Positions 24,535 through 34,000 are shown, numbered from the stretch's first letter. The stretch: DNA of 34,717 nucleotides from Deltaproteobacteria bacterium (GCA_006226755.1 SBGE01000305.1:1-34717); one strand, 5' to 3'. A program made the numbers and translations. The notes: a model not told the origin generated them from the sequence alone.

Positions 24535-27500
24535 TTATTTTACAGCCAAACCATCATCAGCTGAATTTTTTTTTCTAGATATAAAAGTAGTCATCCAATC
24601 CAGGACTTTAACATAGCTAAAATAGGAACAAGGTACAAAAATTAATGTAACCGCAGTTGAAAAGAGTAATCCCCAAGCAAAACTCATCGCCATAGGTTTG
24701 ATAAAAGGATCTCCCCCTGGTGTGTGAGCAACCGGAAGAAGACCAGCGACAGTTGTAAAAGTTGTAAGAATTACTGGTCTGAATCTTGAGCGACAACCAG
24801 AAACAATTGCTTCAAACACATCAGCAGTGTTATTTCTTTGCTGATTAATGAATGTAACTAATACAATTGAATCGTTAACAACTACACCGACAAGTCCGAC
24901 AACACCAAGCATGGCCATAAAACCAAGACTCGCCCCAAAGAGTTTGAAAGTAAAAATGACTCCAATCATTCCAAGAGGAATAGCTGACATGACAACCAAA
25001 GGTTGTGCCAAACTTCCAAACATAATTACAAGAATCATAAAGATGCAAAGCATGGCCATAACAAATGACTTAATCAGACGCTGCATGGATTCTTTAGTAT
25101 CTTTATTTTCTCCACCGAAGGTGTAAGTCACTGATTCATGATCTTTAAGAATCTTTTCTACTTCAGGCTTCATAATCTCAGTCATTTTTTTGGGGCTGGT
25201 CACATTATTATCAAGAGTAGCTGAGACTGAAAAAATTCTTTTGCGATCATAACGACGAATAACAAAGGCTCCAGGTTGCTCTTCAAAATTAACAACTCGA
25301 GAGATGGAAATTCTATTTCCTAGATTATTCATCAGATGAATGGCCTTCAAAGATTCAACCCTTCCTTTGGCTTTTTCATCAAGAAGAATTTTTATCTCTA
25401 TATCTTCATCATTTTCTCTGATCTCTGAAAGAGCATCTCCTGCTAGTGCGGTTCTGATTTCGAAAGCAATTTGACGTGTATTTACGCCGAGCCTTCTCGC
25501 CTCTTGATCATTAACTGAGACTACTATTTGTTTCTTACCTTCTTCAAAGTCAATCTCAGTGGACGTCACTCCTTCTTTGACTTTAAGGACATTTTCTACT
25601 TTTTGACTGACAATTTTCAGCTCTTCGATACTATCACTTCTAAGTTCAATATCGACCGGTTTACCTCGAGGTGGTCCTCCCTGCATTTTCTTGGTGGTTA
25701 CCACATAGTCAGAACCGATCAGGGACTCAGCTTGTTTAGTCAATGAAGAGAGAATTTCATCCGTTGATCTTTCTCTATCAGCGGGATCTGTAAGATAAGC
25801 AACCAAAGATCCATAATGTGTTCCTGTTTTTGTACCTTGATCTCCACGAAGATTTCCTACCGTAGACTTGATTTGCTCATATTCTTCTTTTTTAAGTTCA
25901 GCCAAGGCCATCTTCTCTAGCATTTTCATGGCCTGATCAGTTTTATCGAGAGGAGTCCCTACTTTGCCTTTAACTTGTAGAAAAATTACTCTGACATCAT
26001 CTCCAGGAAAGAGTTCGAATCTCATGCCTTTGGCGACAAAAATAGAAACGATAAAGACCAACAAGAATGCAAATTGAGTCAAAAATGGAAAACCTAAAAA
26101 TTTACGCACTGACTTTTCATAGAAATCCACTAGTGGATGATACCATCGTCCTTCTTTACGTTTATTTTTAAGGCGAACAAAGTCATTTAAGTGACTTGGA
26201 AGAATAAAAAAGCACTCAAGCCATGAAGCCAATAGACATATGATAACCATGGCCGGAACCATCCATAGGAATTTTCCCATGATTCCACCCATAAAAAAGA
26301 GCGCTCCGAAAGCGACTACGGTAGTAAGAATTGTGGCCGTAACCGGTTTAACAGTTTCATAGGCTGCTTTTCTTGCCGCATCTTTGGGCTTCATTCCTGC
26401 TTCTAAATTTTGATAGTACTGTTCGGCGACAATAATCGAGTCATCCACCAACATACCGAGAACAATAATCAAACCAAACATGGAGATCAGGTTGATGGAA
26501 AGCCCAAATGCATCCATGATCACAAAAGATGTAAAGAAAGCTATTGGCGCACCTAAGCTTGTGATCACTGATGTTGAAAAGTTCAAGAAAAGAAGAAGAC
26601 AACCAAGGACTAGGGCAATTCCCATAATACCGTTGTTTTTCAAAACATTAAGTCTACGCTTTACATAAAAGCTTAAATCATCGGTGTATCGATAATTGAT
26701 CCCAACTGGATTCTTTTTGAAATAATCATCAGTCGTTTGTTGGACCATTTCAACAGTTTTAAGAATGTCAGCGGTTTCTTTTGCGTTGACTTCCATGAAG
26801 ACAGCTTCTTCACCCTGACTTCGAAGTAGTGTTGTCCCTTCAATTGGTCTTCTTTCAACCTGAGCGACGTCTTTAATCAAGACAGCAACACCATTGGAGT
26901 TGGATCTAATAACAACATTTTCAATCTGTTCTGTGTTAGAAAACTCCGAAATAGTTCGGACTAAAATGTCTCCACCAGGAGTTTCCAATTTTCCTGCTGA
27001 GAGATTCAAATTTCGATTTTTTACAGCGTTAGCGATTTCACTAGGAGTAACTTCGTACTCATTCAGTTTTTCAGGGTTAATCTTTATGACAATCTCATCA
27101 ACTCTATAACCATCCATGCTAACTCTTGCAACCGGAGACAAGGCCTCAAGTTTTTCTTGAAGTCTCTTGGCATGCTTTCTAAGTACAGGATAAGGCTGAC
27201 CAGTCAGAGGAATTTTAATGACGGCTCGGGTTGAGTTATCTAGAGAGATGACTCGAGGAACTTTAGCCTCATCTGGTAAGTCATCAACTGCGTCGACAGC
27301 ATTTTTTACATCATCAAGAACTTTTTCTAGTTCTGCATCAGGCTCAACTGTAAGATAGATAATTGAGCTCCCCTCAGCAGAGAGAGCATTCATTTCTTTG
27401 ATCCCATCGACGGCTTTAATTTCTCTCTCAAGAGAAAGAGTCACTAGCTTTTCAACATCTTCTGAGCTTGAACCTGGATAGGCTGTAGTAATCAGGATGA

Positions 27501-27633
27501 CGTCAAATTCGACTTTGGGAAACATCTCTTTCTTTAGTGTTATGGCACTAACTATCCCAACAATCACAATCATTACTGATATCAGATTGACGATTAGAGG
27601 TCGGTCTAAAAAGAAATCGATGGCTTTTTTCAT
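24535..27633 (-). CDS. RND efflux permease (AcrB/HAE1-like)
   Basis: This 1032-aa inner-membrane protein has the full RND plan: helix 1 at the N terminus, two large periplasmic loops and twelve helices. GMLVDDSIIVAE in the fourth helix carries the Asp pair that relays protons, and GVVVNDSIVLV is the repeat counterpart. FELFPGDD and RPVILTTFTTVAGLLP are classic family blocks. It would export drugs, lipophilic compounds or envelope lipids through an outer-membrane channel. It starts 6 nt after the TolC-like gene. The adaptor protein that normally joins the two is not encoded here. Confidence 0.96.
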   Translation of the reverse strand: MKKAIDFFLDRPLIVNLISVMIVIVGIVSAITLKKEMFPKVEFDVILITTAYPGSSSEDVEKLVTLSLEREIKAVDGIKEMNALSAEGSSIIYLTVEPDAELEKVLDDVKNAVDAVDDLPDEAKVPRVISLDNSTRAVIKIPLTGQPYPVLRKHAKRLQEKLEALSPVARVSMDGYRVDEIVIKINPEKLNEYEVTPSEIANAVKNRNLNLSAGKLETPGGDILVRTISEFSNTEQIENVVIRSNSNGVAVLIKDVAQVERRPIEGTTLLRSQGEEAVFMEVNAKETADILKTVEMVQQTTDDYFKKNPVGINYRYTDDLSFYVKRRLNVLKNNGIMGIALVLGCLLLFLNFSTSVITSLGAPIAFFTSFVIMDAFGLSINLISMFGLIIVLGMLVDDSIIVAEQYYQNLEAGMKPKDAARKAAYETVKPVTATILTTVVAFGALFFMGGIMGKFLWMVPAMVIICLLASWLECFFILPSHLNDFVRLKNKRKEGRWYHPLVDFYEKSVRKFLGFPFLTQFAFLLVFIVSIFVAKGMRFELFPGDDVRVIFLQVKGKVGTPLDKTDQAMKMLEKMALAELKKEEYEQIKSTVGNLRGDQGTKTGTHYGSLVAYLTDPADRERSTDEILSSLTKQAESLIGSDYVVTTKKMQGGPPRGKPVDIELRSDSIEELKIVSQKVENVLKVKEGVTSTEIDFEEGKKQIVVSVNDQEARRLGVNTRQIAFEIRTALAGDALSEIRENDEDIEIKILLDEKAKGRVESLKAIHLMNNLGNRISISRVVNFEEQPGAFVIRRYDRKRIFSVSATLDNNVTSPKKMTEIMKPEVEKILKDHESVTYTFGGENKDTKESMQRLIKSFVMAMLCIFMILVIMFGSLAQPLVVMSAIPLGMIGVIFTFKLFGASLGFMAMLGVVGLVGVVVNDSIVLVTFINQQRNNTADVFEAIVSGCRSRFRPVILTTFTTVAGLLPVAHTPGGDPFIKPMAMSFAWGLLFSTAVTLIFVPCSYFSYVKVLDWMTTFISRKKNSADDGLAVK

Positions 27634-27639
27634 GAGTTC

Positions 27640-29067
27640 TTATTCACCAATTTTCATAACGTACTCACCTAGGGAGCCGTAAAGATAAGCCAATTGAAAA
27701 AGTACTTTACTTCTTCCGGCCATGGATTGAACAAACTGCTTCTCAGTATTGATCAAAGCTTCTTCTGCTCTGATGACCTGATCCAAGTCTGCTCGACCTC
27801 TATTGTATAGCTTGTTGTATTCTGAGAGTGCTTTTTGGGCCAAGCCTCTTCTTCTCTTTCCTGAAACCAGATTTTCTTCAACAAGAGAAATCTGTCTTTT
27901 CAAAAACTGCTCTGTAATTTCAACATTCTTCTCTAGCTTTTCTTTTCGCTTCTGAGTGTATGTCTTTTCAATATTTGTTTTTGATTTTTCAAGTTCTGCT
28001 GGCTTCGATCCAATTGGCCAAGTAATACTAATGCCAATACTTGTTTCTTTGGTGTCACTTCCAATCATACCATTGGATAGCGCTTCGCTGTTGGTCGGAT
28101 CATAATCATTTGAAGTATAACTTCCCGTGAGTGAAATATCTGGACGGAGAAGATTATCTTTTCGATCAAGTGTGGATTTTAAAATTTCCATTCTGGTTTG
28201 AAGAGCTTTGATCTCGTTATTTGTAGCTAACTGCCCATCCGGCATCATACTTTTAATAATTGGATTAAAATTAAAAGCAGCGACTTCTTCTTTTGAAACA
28301 GGACGGTGAAGTTCTTCACCAAGGGTTTCAAGTGATCGCCTCAAAGCAATTTCAGCATTACGAAGTTCTTCAATTTGTTGCTCACGACTTCCTTGTGCCT
28401 GATAGAGATCCACTTTTTCTTTCAGTCCGTCGCGGACCCTTTTAGATACCAGGTTCTCTCTTCTACGAGCTCTATCCAATGCCTCATTTTGAAGATTCAA
28501 GAGGGCCAAGGCAAGTTTGGCGTCAACCCATGCTGAAGTCAGCCTAAGAAGACCTTTCTCTTTTTCAGTTGTCAGTAAAGTTTTCTGAAGTTCATGTCCA
28601 AGTTCAGCTTCTTTAATTTCTCTTCTGTCGTTTGCCCCAAAAAAGTTTTGACTAATGTCCTGGGTATAAGAAAGTGTCTGGGAAAAACCATAAGTTTTTC
28701 CATTTAATGTTCCAAAGAAGTTGCTCCCTTCAAGAGAAGTCATTGAATTTGAAAAACTAAAGTTTCCGCCCCAATCAAAATCTTTAGTCAAACCAATAGT
28801 GTGGCTAAGTGTTTTGACCGGATTGGATCTAAGTGACGTGGAAGATTCAAGACTGTTGTCATCTAAAGAACCTTGATAGAAAACACTCCAAGTACGATAA
28901 GCATCAATCAATTCCACATTAATCTCAGCCTGCTTTGTATTGATGATTTGCTGATCTATATTTTGGTTGATCCCAAGAAATTCTTTGGAAAAATCTGAAA
29001 GCTTGGTTGCTGATTCAGCAACCGATAGAGCAAGAAATAGCGACACGATTAGCGTGATTCTTTTCAA
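27640..29067 (-). CDS. TolC-family outer membrane efflux protein
   Basis: This 475-aa protein has a signal peptide (about 1-20, SLFLALSVAESA) and two repeats of long helices with the OEP pattern, including QAQGSREQQIEELRNAEIAL and its second-half match YNKLYNRGRADLDQVIRAEEAL. It should trimerise into an outer-membrane and periplasmic tunnel. The TTG start at 29067 has GGGAG 6 nt upstream. It is the first gene of a two-gene operon with the RND permease. Confidence 0.92.
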   Translation of the reverse strand: MKRITLIVSLFLALSVAESATKLSDFSKEFLGINQNIDQQIINTKQAEINVELIDAYRTWSVFYQGSLDDNSLESSTSLRSNPVKTLSHTIGLTKDFDWGGNFSFSNSMTSLEGSNFFGTLNGKTYGFSQTLSYTQDISQNFFGANDRREIKEAELGHELQKTLLTTEKEKGLLRLTSAWVDAKLALALLNLQNEALDRARRRENLVSKRVRDGLKEKVDLYQAQGSREQQIEELRNAEIALRRSLETLGEELHRPVSKEEVAAFNFNPIIKSMMPDGQLATNNEIKALQTRMEILKSTLDRKDNLLRPDISLTGSYTSNDYDPTNSEALSNGMIGSDTKETSIGISITWPIGSKPAELEKSKTNIEKTYTQKRKEKLEKNVEITEQFLKRQISLVEENLVSGKRRRGLAQKALSEYNKLYNRGRADLDQVIRAEEALINTEKQFVQSMAGRSKVLFQLAYLYGSLGEYVMKIGE

Positions 29068-29158
29068 GTTTGACTCCCTTAAAAAACTGCATTTTATTTA
29101 ACATGGTGATGGGATTTTGACTATTTTCTGCTCTAGGCAATGACTAGTTATTCAAGCG

Positions 29159-29187
29159 TTGACACAACGGGCAATCGAAGGCATAAA
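29159..29187 (+). promoter_or_regulatory. promoter of rnpB
   Basis: A perfect -35 TTGACA (29159-29164), a 17-nt spacer and CATAAA (29182-29187) lie 10 nt upstream of the predicted 5' end of RNase P RNA. This is the best-spaced promoter in the window. Confidence 0.8.
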
Positions 29188-29196
29188 ACCTCATTA

Positions 29197-29551
29197 GTCG
29201 AGATGGGGGAATTGCCGCCGGTGGATCTTCGGGTTCACGGGAGGAAAGTCCGGACACCATATGGCAGCGTAGCGGATAACGTCCGTCCACCGTGAGGTGA
29301 GGACCAGTGCAACAGAGAGAATGTACGGGCTATGATCCTGGATACGGGAACGGGAGTTCCAGGGGAGTCGCAGTAGTGAAAGCAGGTAAACTCTACGCGG
29401 TGCAAGTCCAAATAGGCCTGTGCTAACTTCGGTTTGAAGGGCGGCCAGTCCAAGCAGGCGGGTAGGACGCTTGAGCCCAAGGGTAATCTTGGGCCTAGAC
29501 GAATGGCAATTTAACGACAGGATCCGGCTTACACCCTGTCTCGGCTTTTTT
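29197..29551 (+). ncRNA. rnpB: RNase P RNA, bacterial type A
   Basis: This is the catalytic RNA that removes 5' leaders from tRNA precursors. The universally conserved GAGGAAAGTCCGG (CR-I), CAGTGCAACAGAGAG, GCAGGTAAACTC, GTGCAAGTCCAAATAGG and the 3' ACGACAGGATCCGGCTTA box are all present in order. P1 forms between GTCGAGAT...GGG at the 5' end and CCCTGTCTCGGC at the 3' end, which sets the limits at about 29197-29545. The GACAGG/CCTGTC hairpin and the following T-run (29546-29551) serve as terminator. The ends are estimates within a few bases. The T-run touches the stop codon of the convergent hydrolase gene. Confidence 0.97.
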
Positions 29552-30704
29552 ATTCAACTGTAGCAGATACACCAAAGTGATCTGATATGTGTGAAGTCAC
29601 ATACTCATCTCTTCCAACCTTCACCTGAACTTTTTCTTTAAGCACTACTGAAGTTGAAGTGGCCTGTGCATTTTTCACGAAGATGTGATCAATCAAAAGG
29701 TTGTCATATTCTTTTGGATCATTTCCTTCATTCACAAGGTTGTTTGAATTACAGTATGAACACTCTGGACTCATGCTTGATACAGGATCAGAATATCCGG
29801 CAGTCAAAAATTTCTGACAAGACTCTTCGAATTCATCTTCAAGTCCATTAGCTTCATCTTTAAATCCACAGTTGAAGTCACCCATCAGATATGTTGGCTT
29901 TTCAGATTCAGTTTCTTTGATAAGCTTTTCAACCTGAGCTATGTTTTCTTGTGACCAACTATCAAATCTTCCAGCGTATGGAGCTGTTCCATCCAGGTTA
30001 GCAGTCAGGTGCGTACATACTACCTTGTGGTCTTTACCTTCGTACTCAACATCAGCAACAAGAGCAGCTCTTCTGTTTAAAAAAGAGATTTCTGAAAAGT
30101 CTATGACTTTTGTATTTTTCAAAGGCTTCTTCGATAGAATTAAAAGTCCAGTGCTTCCCTTGTAAGCATATTGTCCTGCAGGAACAAATGGGTTCAAAAC
30201 TGACCAAAGTGAAGCAATTGTTGAACGACCAACTTGGGCCATCAAACCTTGAGCACATTCTCTATTTGAATTCTTAAGATTTTCAAGAGCTGTTCCACAA
30301 TCATTGATGATACATTGGGTGAACTCATCACCTTCTTTACCACCACATTTGTCTTTCATACACTGAACAAACTTTCCTTCTCCAAAAAGATCCTTCACTT
30401 TACATGTTGGTCTTCTTTCAGATCTTGTTTGTTTGATCTTCATAGAGAAATTATGTGGATATGCCTTTTCTAATTTCTTAATAATCTCTTTCTTATCTTT
30501 TTTGGTCCAAACTTCTTGAAGACAGATTACATCTGAATCTTGTCTTTTAAGTCCTTCGATCACATGTGGAATTCTTTCTTCGGCATACATGACAAATGTA
30601 TGGGCAAGACCAGCATTATAACTTGTTAATCTCAAGTTTGCTTTTGGTGCAGCAAAAGTTGTTGCAGAAATGACAAGAGCTGCCATTGCGATTAAAGATT
30701 TCAT
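29550..30704 (-). CDS. secreted endonuclease/exonuclease/phosphatase (EEP) family hydrolase
   Basis: This is a 384-aa protein. Residues 1-18 are a signal peptide. The EEP active site is visible as CLQEVW (Glu64), LMGDFNCG, IDHIFV and the C-terminal SDHFG. The architecture is close to neutral sphingomyelinase-like and secreted DNase-like enzymes, so the target is either a phospholipid or nucleic acid. An insertion at residues 100-150 contains six Cys, including two copies of a QCxxxxCG unit (111-121 and 127-137). It is the last gene of the XRE-VWA-mutY operon, with GAGGGGA before its ATG. Confidence 0.85.
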   Translation of the reverse strand: MKSLIAMAALVISATTFAAPKANLRLTSYNAGLAHTFVMYAEERIPHVIEGLKRQDSDVICLQEVWTKKDKKEIIKKLEKAYPHNFSMKIKQTRSERRPTCKVKDLFGEGKFVQCMKDKCGGKEGDEFTQCIINDCGTALENLKNSNRECAQGLMAQVGRSTIASLWSVLNPFVPAGQYAYKGSTGLLILSKKPLKNTKVIDFSEISFLNRRAALVADVEYEGKDHKVVCTHLTANLDGTAPYAGRFDSWSQENIAQVEKLIKETESEKPTYLMGDFNCGFKDEANGLEDEFEESCQKFLTAGYSDPVSSMSPECSYCNSNNLVNEGNDPKEYDNLLIDHIFVKNAQATSTSVVLKEKVQVKVGRDEYVTSHISDHFGVSATVE

Positions 30705-30726
30705 TTGTCCCCTCGACGTTATGAAT

Positions 30727-31779
30727 TTATTTTAAGTTTTTAAAAACTTTTAATGTGCTTGTAGCGTGATTCGTAATCCCTGGATCAATAGACTTGAATT
30801 TGAAGTCACCTTTAAACTTCAAGTCTTTGAATTCTTTCTCGCCAAGGACCAGAATCCGGTTCGTGATCTTATACTTGGTAATCGCCGTTTTAAAGGTTTT
30901 TAAATTTTTTACATTTATTTTCTTTGACAGTTTGGGGGCCAAACTAAGAGTAGGATATTGGCTAAGTGCCTGATCTGAGGTGGAAAGAACGAAAGTAGGA
31001 AGTTCCCATTGACCAGCCAGCCATTCAGAGTCCTTTTTTTGGTAACTTAGGACCTTATCGTCTTTCAAAACCACTACTCTTAAAAGATCCAGCTCATGGC
31101 TTTCTTTGACGGTTTCTTTGACTATTGGATAATTCAAAGGTCTGGACTTTTGGAAAGCATGACAGCCAGACCTGACAGGACACAAATCACAGTCCGCCTT
31201 TCTGGCTTGGCAATAGACTCTGCCTAAATCCATCAAAGCTTCATTAAGGGCCCTGGGCCCCAATTTATTCATATCGGGAAAGATTTCTCCTTCTCCATAC
31301 ATAGTTTGAATTGCTTTTAGAAGTTTTGGTCCCTTCTCGATTTTCACTCCATAAATTCTGGCCAATACTCTTTCAAGATTGGCATCCACAGCAAGTGCTG
31401 GTTTGTTATTTCCAATCGCAATCAGTGCAGAGGCAGTATAAGGGCCAACACCATTAATAGTGAGAAGGCTTTCCATCGTTGTAGGAATTTTGCCTTTGAA
31501 ATTTTCCTGGATATCAATAGCTGCTTTTCTAAGATTCCTCGCTCGGCGATAGTAACCCAAACCTTTCCAAGACATGGTAATTTGTTCTTCACTGGCAGAT
31601 GCAAGTGTTTCAATATCTGGATACTCTGAAACAAAACGCTCGAAGTGATTCAAGACAGTCGAGACAGTTGTTTGTTGCAACATGATTTCACTAACCAATG
31701 TGCGATACAAACTTCTCTTCTTCCGCCAAGGAAGATGAGAGAATTCTTTCTCTGACCATGTTATGAGTTTCTTGAACAT
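30727..31779 (-). CDS. mutY: A/G-specific adenine glycosylase MutY
   Basis: This 350-aa base-excision repair enzyme removes adenine mispaired with 8-oxoguanine. SEIMLQQT holds the catalytic Glu31, INGVGPYTASAL is the helix-hairpin-helix, and Asp132 in AVDANLERVLAR is the second catalytic residue. The 4Fe-4S cluster ligands C190, C197, C200 and C206 keep the x6-x2-x5 spacing. The C-terminal 120 residues are the NUDIX-like 8-oxoG recognition domain. It is in the same operon as the secreted neighbours, 22 nt from the next gene. Confidence 0.95.
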   Translation of the reverse strand: MFKKLITWSEKEFSHLPWRKKRSLYRTLVSEIMLQQTTVSTVLNHFERFVSEYPDIETLASASEEQITMSWKGLGYYRRARNLRKAAIDIQENFKGKIPTTMESLLTINGVGPYTASALIAIGNNKPALAVDANLERVLARIYGVKIEKGPKLLKAIQTMYGEGEIFPDMNKLGPRALNEALMDLGRVYCQARKADCDLCPVRSGCHAFQKSRPLNYPIVKETVKESHELDLLRVVVLKDDKVLSYQKKDSEWLAGQWELPTFVLSTSDQALSQYPTLSLAPKLSKKINVKNLKTFKTAITKYKITNRILVLGEKEFKDLKFKGDFKFKSIDPGITNHATSTLKVFKNLK

Positions 31780-31826
31780 GAGTTGAAACTATCCCAACCC
31801 GAAAAATGGTGTCAATTGAACAGGGA

Positions 31827-32621
31827 TTATTTGTAGCAGCTACTGAGGTTTTTCTTGGCCCAATCCTGAAGATCGGTTGAATAAAATGGTTTGACTCCAA
31901 CCCCAACGATATTAGCGCCGATCATATCGAGGTAATCCTTGAGCTGTCCTGACATTTCATCAATATCCGTAATCACGACTAGATGTTTCGCTTGAGAATT
32001 ATCGATCCACTGAGTGAGACGTTTGGAGTCATTATCTCCCTTAGAGGTACAAATAGTACTTAGCTGGGAAATTTGCTTGATCGAAGTGTTGTAAACAGAA
32101 AAAGAAATTCCAGCTTTGCAATCGCGTTCCAACTTGGTTGCAAACTGCTGCCGATGGCACATGGGATCTTTATGATTCCAATCGACTTTCCTCATGGAAG
32201 TACTGATATCAAACCAGATCTCGACATCTCCAGGCTTGCTGTCTTTTTTACTCTTGCCACAAAAAATATCGAAATGATTTCCTTCTTCACATTCAATCAT
32301 ATTCGTTTCAAGTGAATTTATGGTTCGAACTTTCGAAGCTTCTGAAGGTGCTTCTTCTTTGGGAGGTTTTTTTGACTCATCTTTTTCAAGATCAGCATTG
32401 GGAATAAAACCATATTGTGGATGAAAACATCCATCACCCATAGGTGCACAATCTTTAGGAGTATTGGCTTCGGCCAAGAGACCACCAAAAGGAACATGAT
32501 TAATCAGATCAAGTGCAGACTTGGCTACTTCTTCAGTTAAAAAAACAAACGTCAGCTTTTCCGGTGAAGCTTTTGTCACAGGAGAAAAGATGAGAAGAAT
32601 AAAAAGAAGAGCAATCCTCAA
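31827..32621 (-). CDS. secreted VWA-like (MIDAS) protein
   Basis: This is a 264-aa protein with a signal peptide (1-18). The central segment (about 80-100) is a Lys/Glu/Pro-rich linker. WFDISTSMR (D138, S140, S142) matches the metal-binding D-x-S-x-S of von Willebrand A domains, and VVITDIDEM supplies a later acidic strand end. Several Cys suggest disulfides. VWA domains bind proteins through a metal ion; the partner is unknown. The gene shares ATGA with the XRE regulator gene, so it may be under that regulator's control. Confidence 0.75.
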   Translation of the reverse strand: MRIALLFILLIFSPVTKASPEKLTFVFLTEEVAKSALDLINHVPFGGLLAEANTPKDCAPMGDGCFHPQYGFIPNADLEKDESKKPPKEEAPSEASKVRTINSLETNMIECEEGNHFDIFCGKSKKDSKPGDVEIWFDISTSMRKVDWNHKDPMCHRQQFATKLERDCKAGISFSVYNTSIKQISQLSTICTSKGDNDSKRLTQWIDNSQAKHLVVITDIDEMSGQLKDYLDMIGANIVGVGVKPFYSTDLQDWAKKNLSSCYK

Positions 32622-33271
32622 ATCTCGAGACCTTTTTGGCGGAAGTAACGAAACAGGTTGTTTCCGATATCAACGATCACATCCCGTCCTTCCATATCCA
32701 AATTGAGAAAGTCCATCATATAAGCTTTCTGTCTTGGCGAGAGTGATTTGATCTTTTCGCTGATCGAATCAATACCACCATTATCAGGCTGAAAGCTCAT
32801 GGTCTGGGTTCTTCCTCCGACATTTACCCGTGCGGTGGCTCCTCGCTGTGCTGTACCTCCACCCGTTCTTCCTTCTAGTGCATCTTCCAGTTCATGATCG
32901 AAATCCTCTTCAGGTTCTTCAATGTCTGTTGCACGACGATTCTGGGTCTGAGCACCGGCCTCATATTGAGAAACATCGGTTTCACCGCCTTCCGCTTTGT
33001 AGAATTTAACGAGTCTCACAAAGCGATCCGTATAATCCTCATCGACAAAATCGATGATCTCATGAAGTGGGATATTCAATTTAGCTACGATCTTAGCGAT
33101 TAATTGCGGATTGAGATCTGCTGTCTTCTTATTAAGAAAGCGAGACATAGTGGAAACTCCCACCTCAGTAAGCTCAGCTAAGTCCTTTTGAGACATTGGT
33201 CCACGTACTTGCATATACTTACGTACAGCCCCTAGGAACATCTCAAGCTCATTTTCTTTAAATTCAGCCAT
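32618..33271 (-). CDS. XRE-family transcriptional regulator
   Basis: This 217-aa protein has a Cro/C1-type helix-turn-helix at about 12-70 (MSQKDLAELTEVGVSTMSRFLN). The remainder is acidic, then Gly/Thr-rich (TGGGTAQRG), and ends in a short helical domain (SPRQKAYMMDFLNLD) that may serve dimerisation or ligand sensing. GGGGG is 4-8 nt before ATG 33271. It is divergent from the pentapeptide gene, and repeats in the shared region are the obvious candidate binding sites. Confidence 0.87.
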   Translation of the reverse strand: MAEFKENELEMFLGAVRKYMQVRGPMSQKDLAELTEVGVSTMSRFLNKKTADLNPQLIAKIVAKLNIPLHEIIDFVDEDYTDRFVRLVKFYKAEGGETDVSQYEAGAQTQNRRATDIEEPEEDFDHELEDALEGRTGGGTAQRGATARVNVGGRTQTMSFQPDNGGIDSISEKIKSLSPRQKAYMMDFLNLDMEGRDVIVDIGNNLFRYFRQKGLEI

Positions 33272-33280
33272 GGTAACCCC

Positions 33281-33373
33281 CTATTATTGCTTATCGGAAT
33301 GAAAAAATATTTCTTGATGCAATTTTCTTTCTTGACGCAAAGCATCAAGTATTCTATTATTGCATTAGGCAAT
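33281..33373 (+). promoter_or_regulatory. pentapeptide-gene promoter with overlapping repeats, candidate XRE operators
   Basis: TTGACG (33332-33337), a 17-nt spacer and TATTAT (33355-33360) make a good promoter. Around it are CTTGATGC (33313-33320) and CTTGACGC (33331-33338), both able to pair with GCATCAAG (33342-33349). There is also an inverted repeat ATTGC-N5-GCAAT (33359-33373). CTATTATTGC occurs twice (33281-33290 and 33354-33363). These sites cover the promoter and could bind the divergent XRE protein. Confidence 0.55.
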
Positions 33374-33413
33374 GAAACATCATTGCTAAGAACACAGGCT
33401 CGGGGGATACAAG

Positions 33414-33974
33414 ATGAACACACTGACAAAATTCTTCAATCCTTTTTGGAAAAACCCTAACACCAGCTCTAGTTATGAAGTTATTGAAAACGAAGTAATA
33501 AAAGCTAGTGATCTCAAGGGTTTGACCATCTCAGGTTCACTCTTTTCTCTCACTACCTTTAAGAATGTAACCTTCGAGTCCTGTGTTTTCTTTGGTTCTA
33601 GGATGGAAAATTGCACATTTGAAGATTGCAAGTTCATTAATTGCGAATTCCAATTCACAACGCTTGAGCATTGCAATTTTGCCTCTGTGAGCTTTTCAAA
33701 TTGCAAATGGGACATTAGCCCAATCAGGAAGAATCGCTTTGAAAATTGCAGATTTGACGACAAGACGTCTTACTTTGCCACGAAGGCATGCAATTTCAAC
33801 AAGTTAACCTCTTGCATGACGCACAGAGAAGCCTTTAGAAGACAAGAAGGTCTTCGTCAGGACGAGATCATGGAAAAACAAGAAGTTACGGCCACGATTC
33901 TGCCACCGATCCCTTCGGAAGCAGAACTGGCCTCGATCTCAACCTCCATGGAGGGCCAGAAACTGGCAGCCTAA
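33414..33974 (+). CDS. pentapeptide-repeat protein
   Basis: This is a 186-aa protein. Residues about 28-105 show the five-residue period A(D/N)LxF in a Cys/Asn/Phe version (NVTFESCVFFGSRMENCTF), which folds into a right-handed quadrilateral beta helix. The C-terminal 70 residues are helical and end in a Pro/Glu-rich tail. Some family members mimic DNA and bind gyrase; most have no known role. GGGGGA 6 nt before ATG 33414 supports the start. The many Cys in the repeats suggest a cytoplasmic location. Confidence 0.85.
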   Translation: MNTLTKFFNPFWKNPNTSSSYEVIENEVIKASDLKGLTISGSLFSLTTFKNVTFESCVFFGSRMENCTFEDCKFINCEFQFTTLEHCNFASVSFSNCKWDISPIRKNRFENCRFDDKTSYFATKACNFNKLTSCMTHREAFRRQEGLRQDEIMEKQEVTATILPPIPSEAELASISTSMEGQKLAA

Positions 33975-34000
33975 AACAAAATTTAATTAACAACCGGCGA

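Noticed and set aside
29235-29480. 81-aa minus-strand open frame
   Set aside because: It lies wholly antisense to the conserved core of RNase P RNA.
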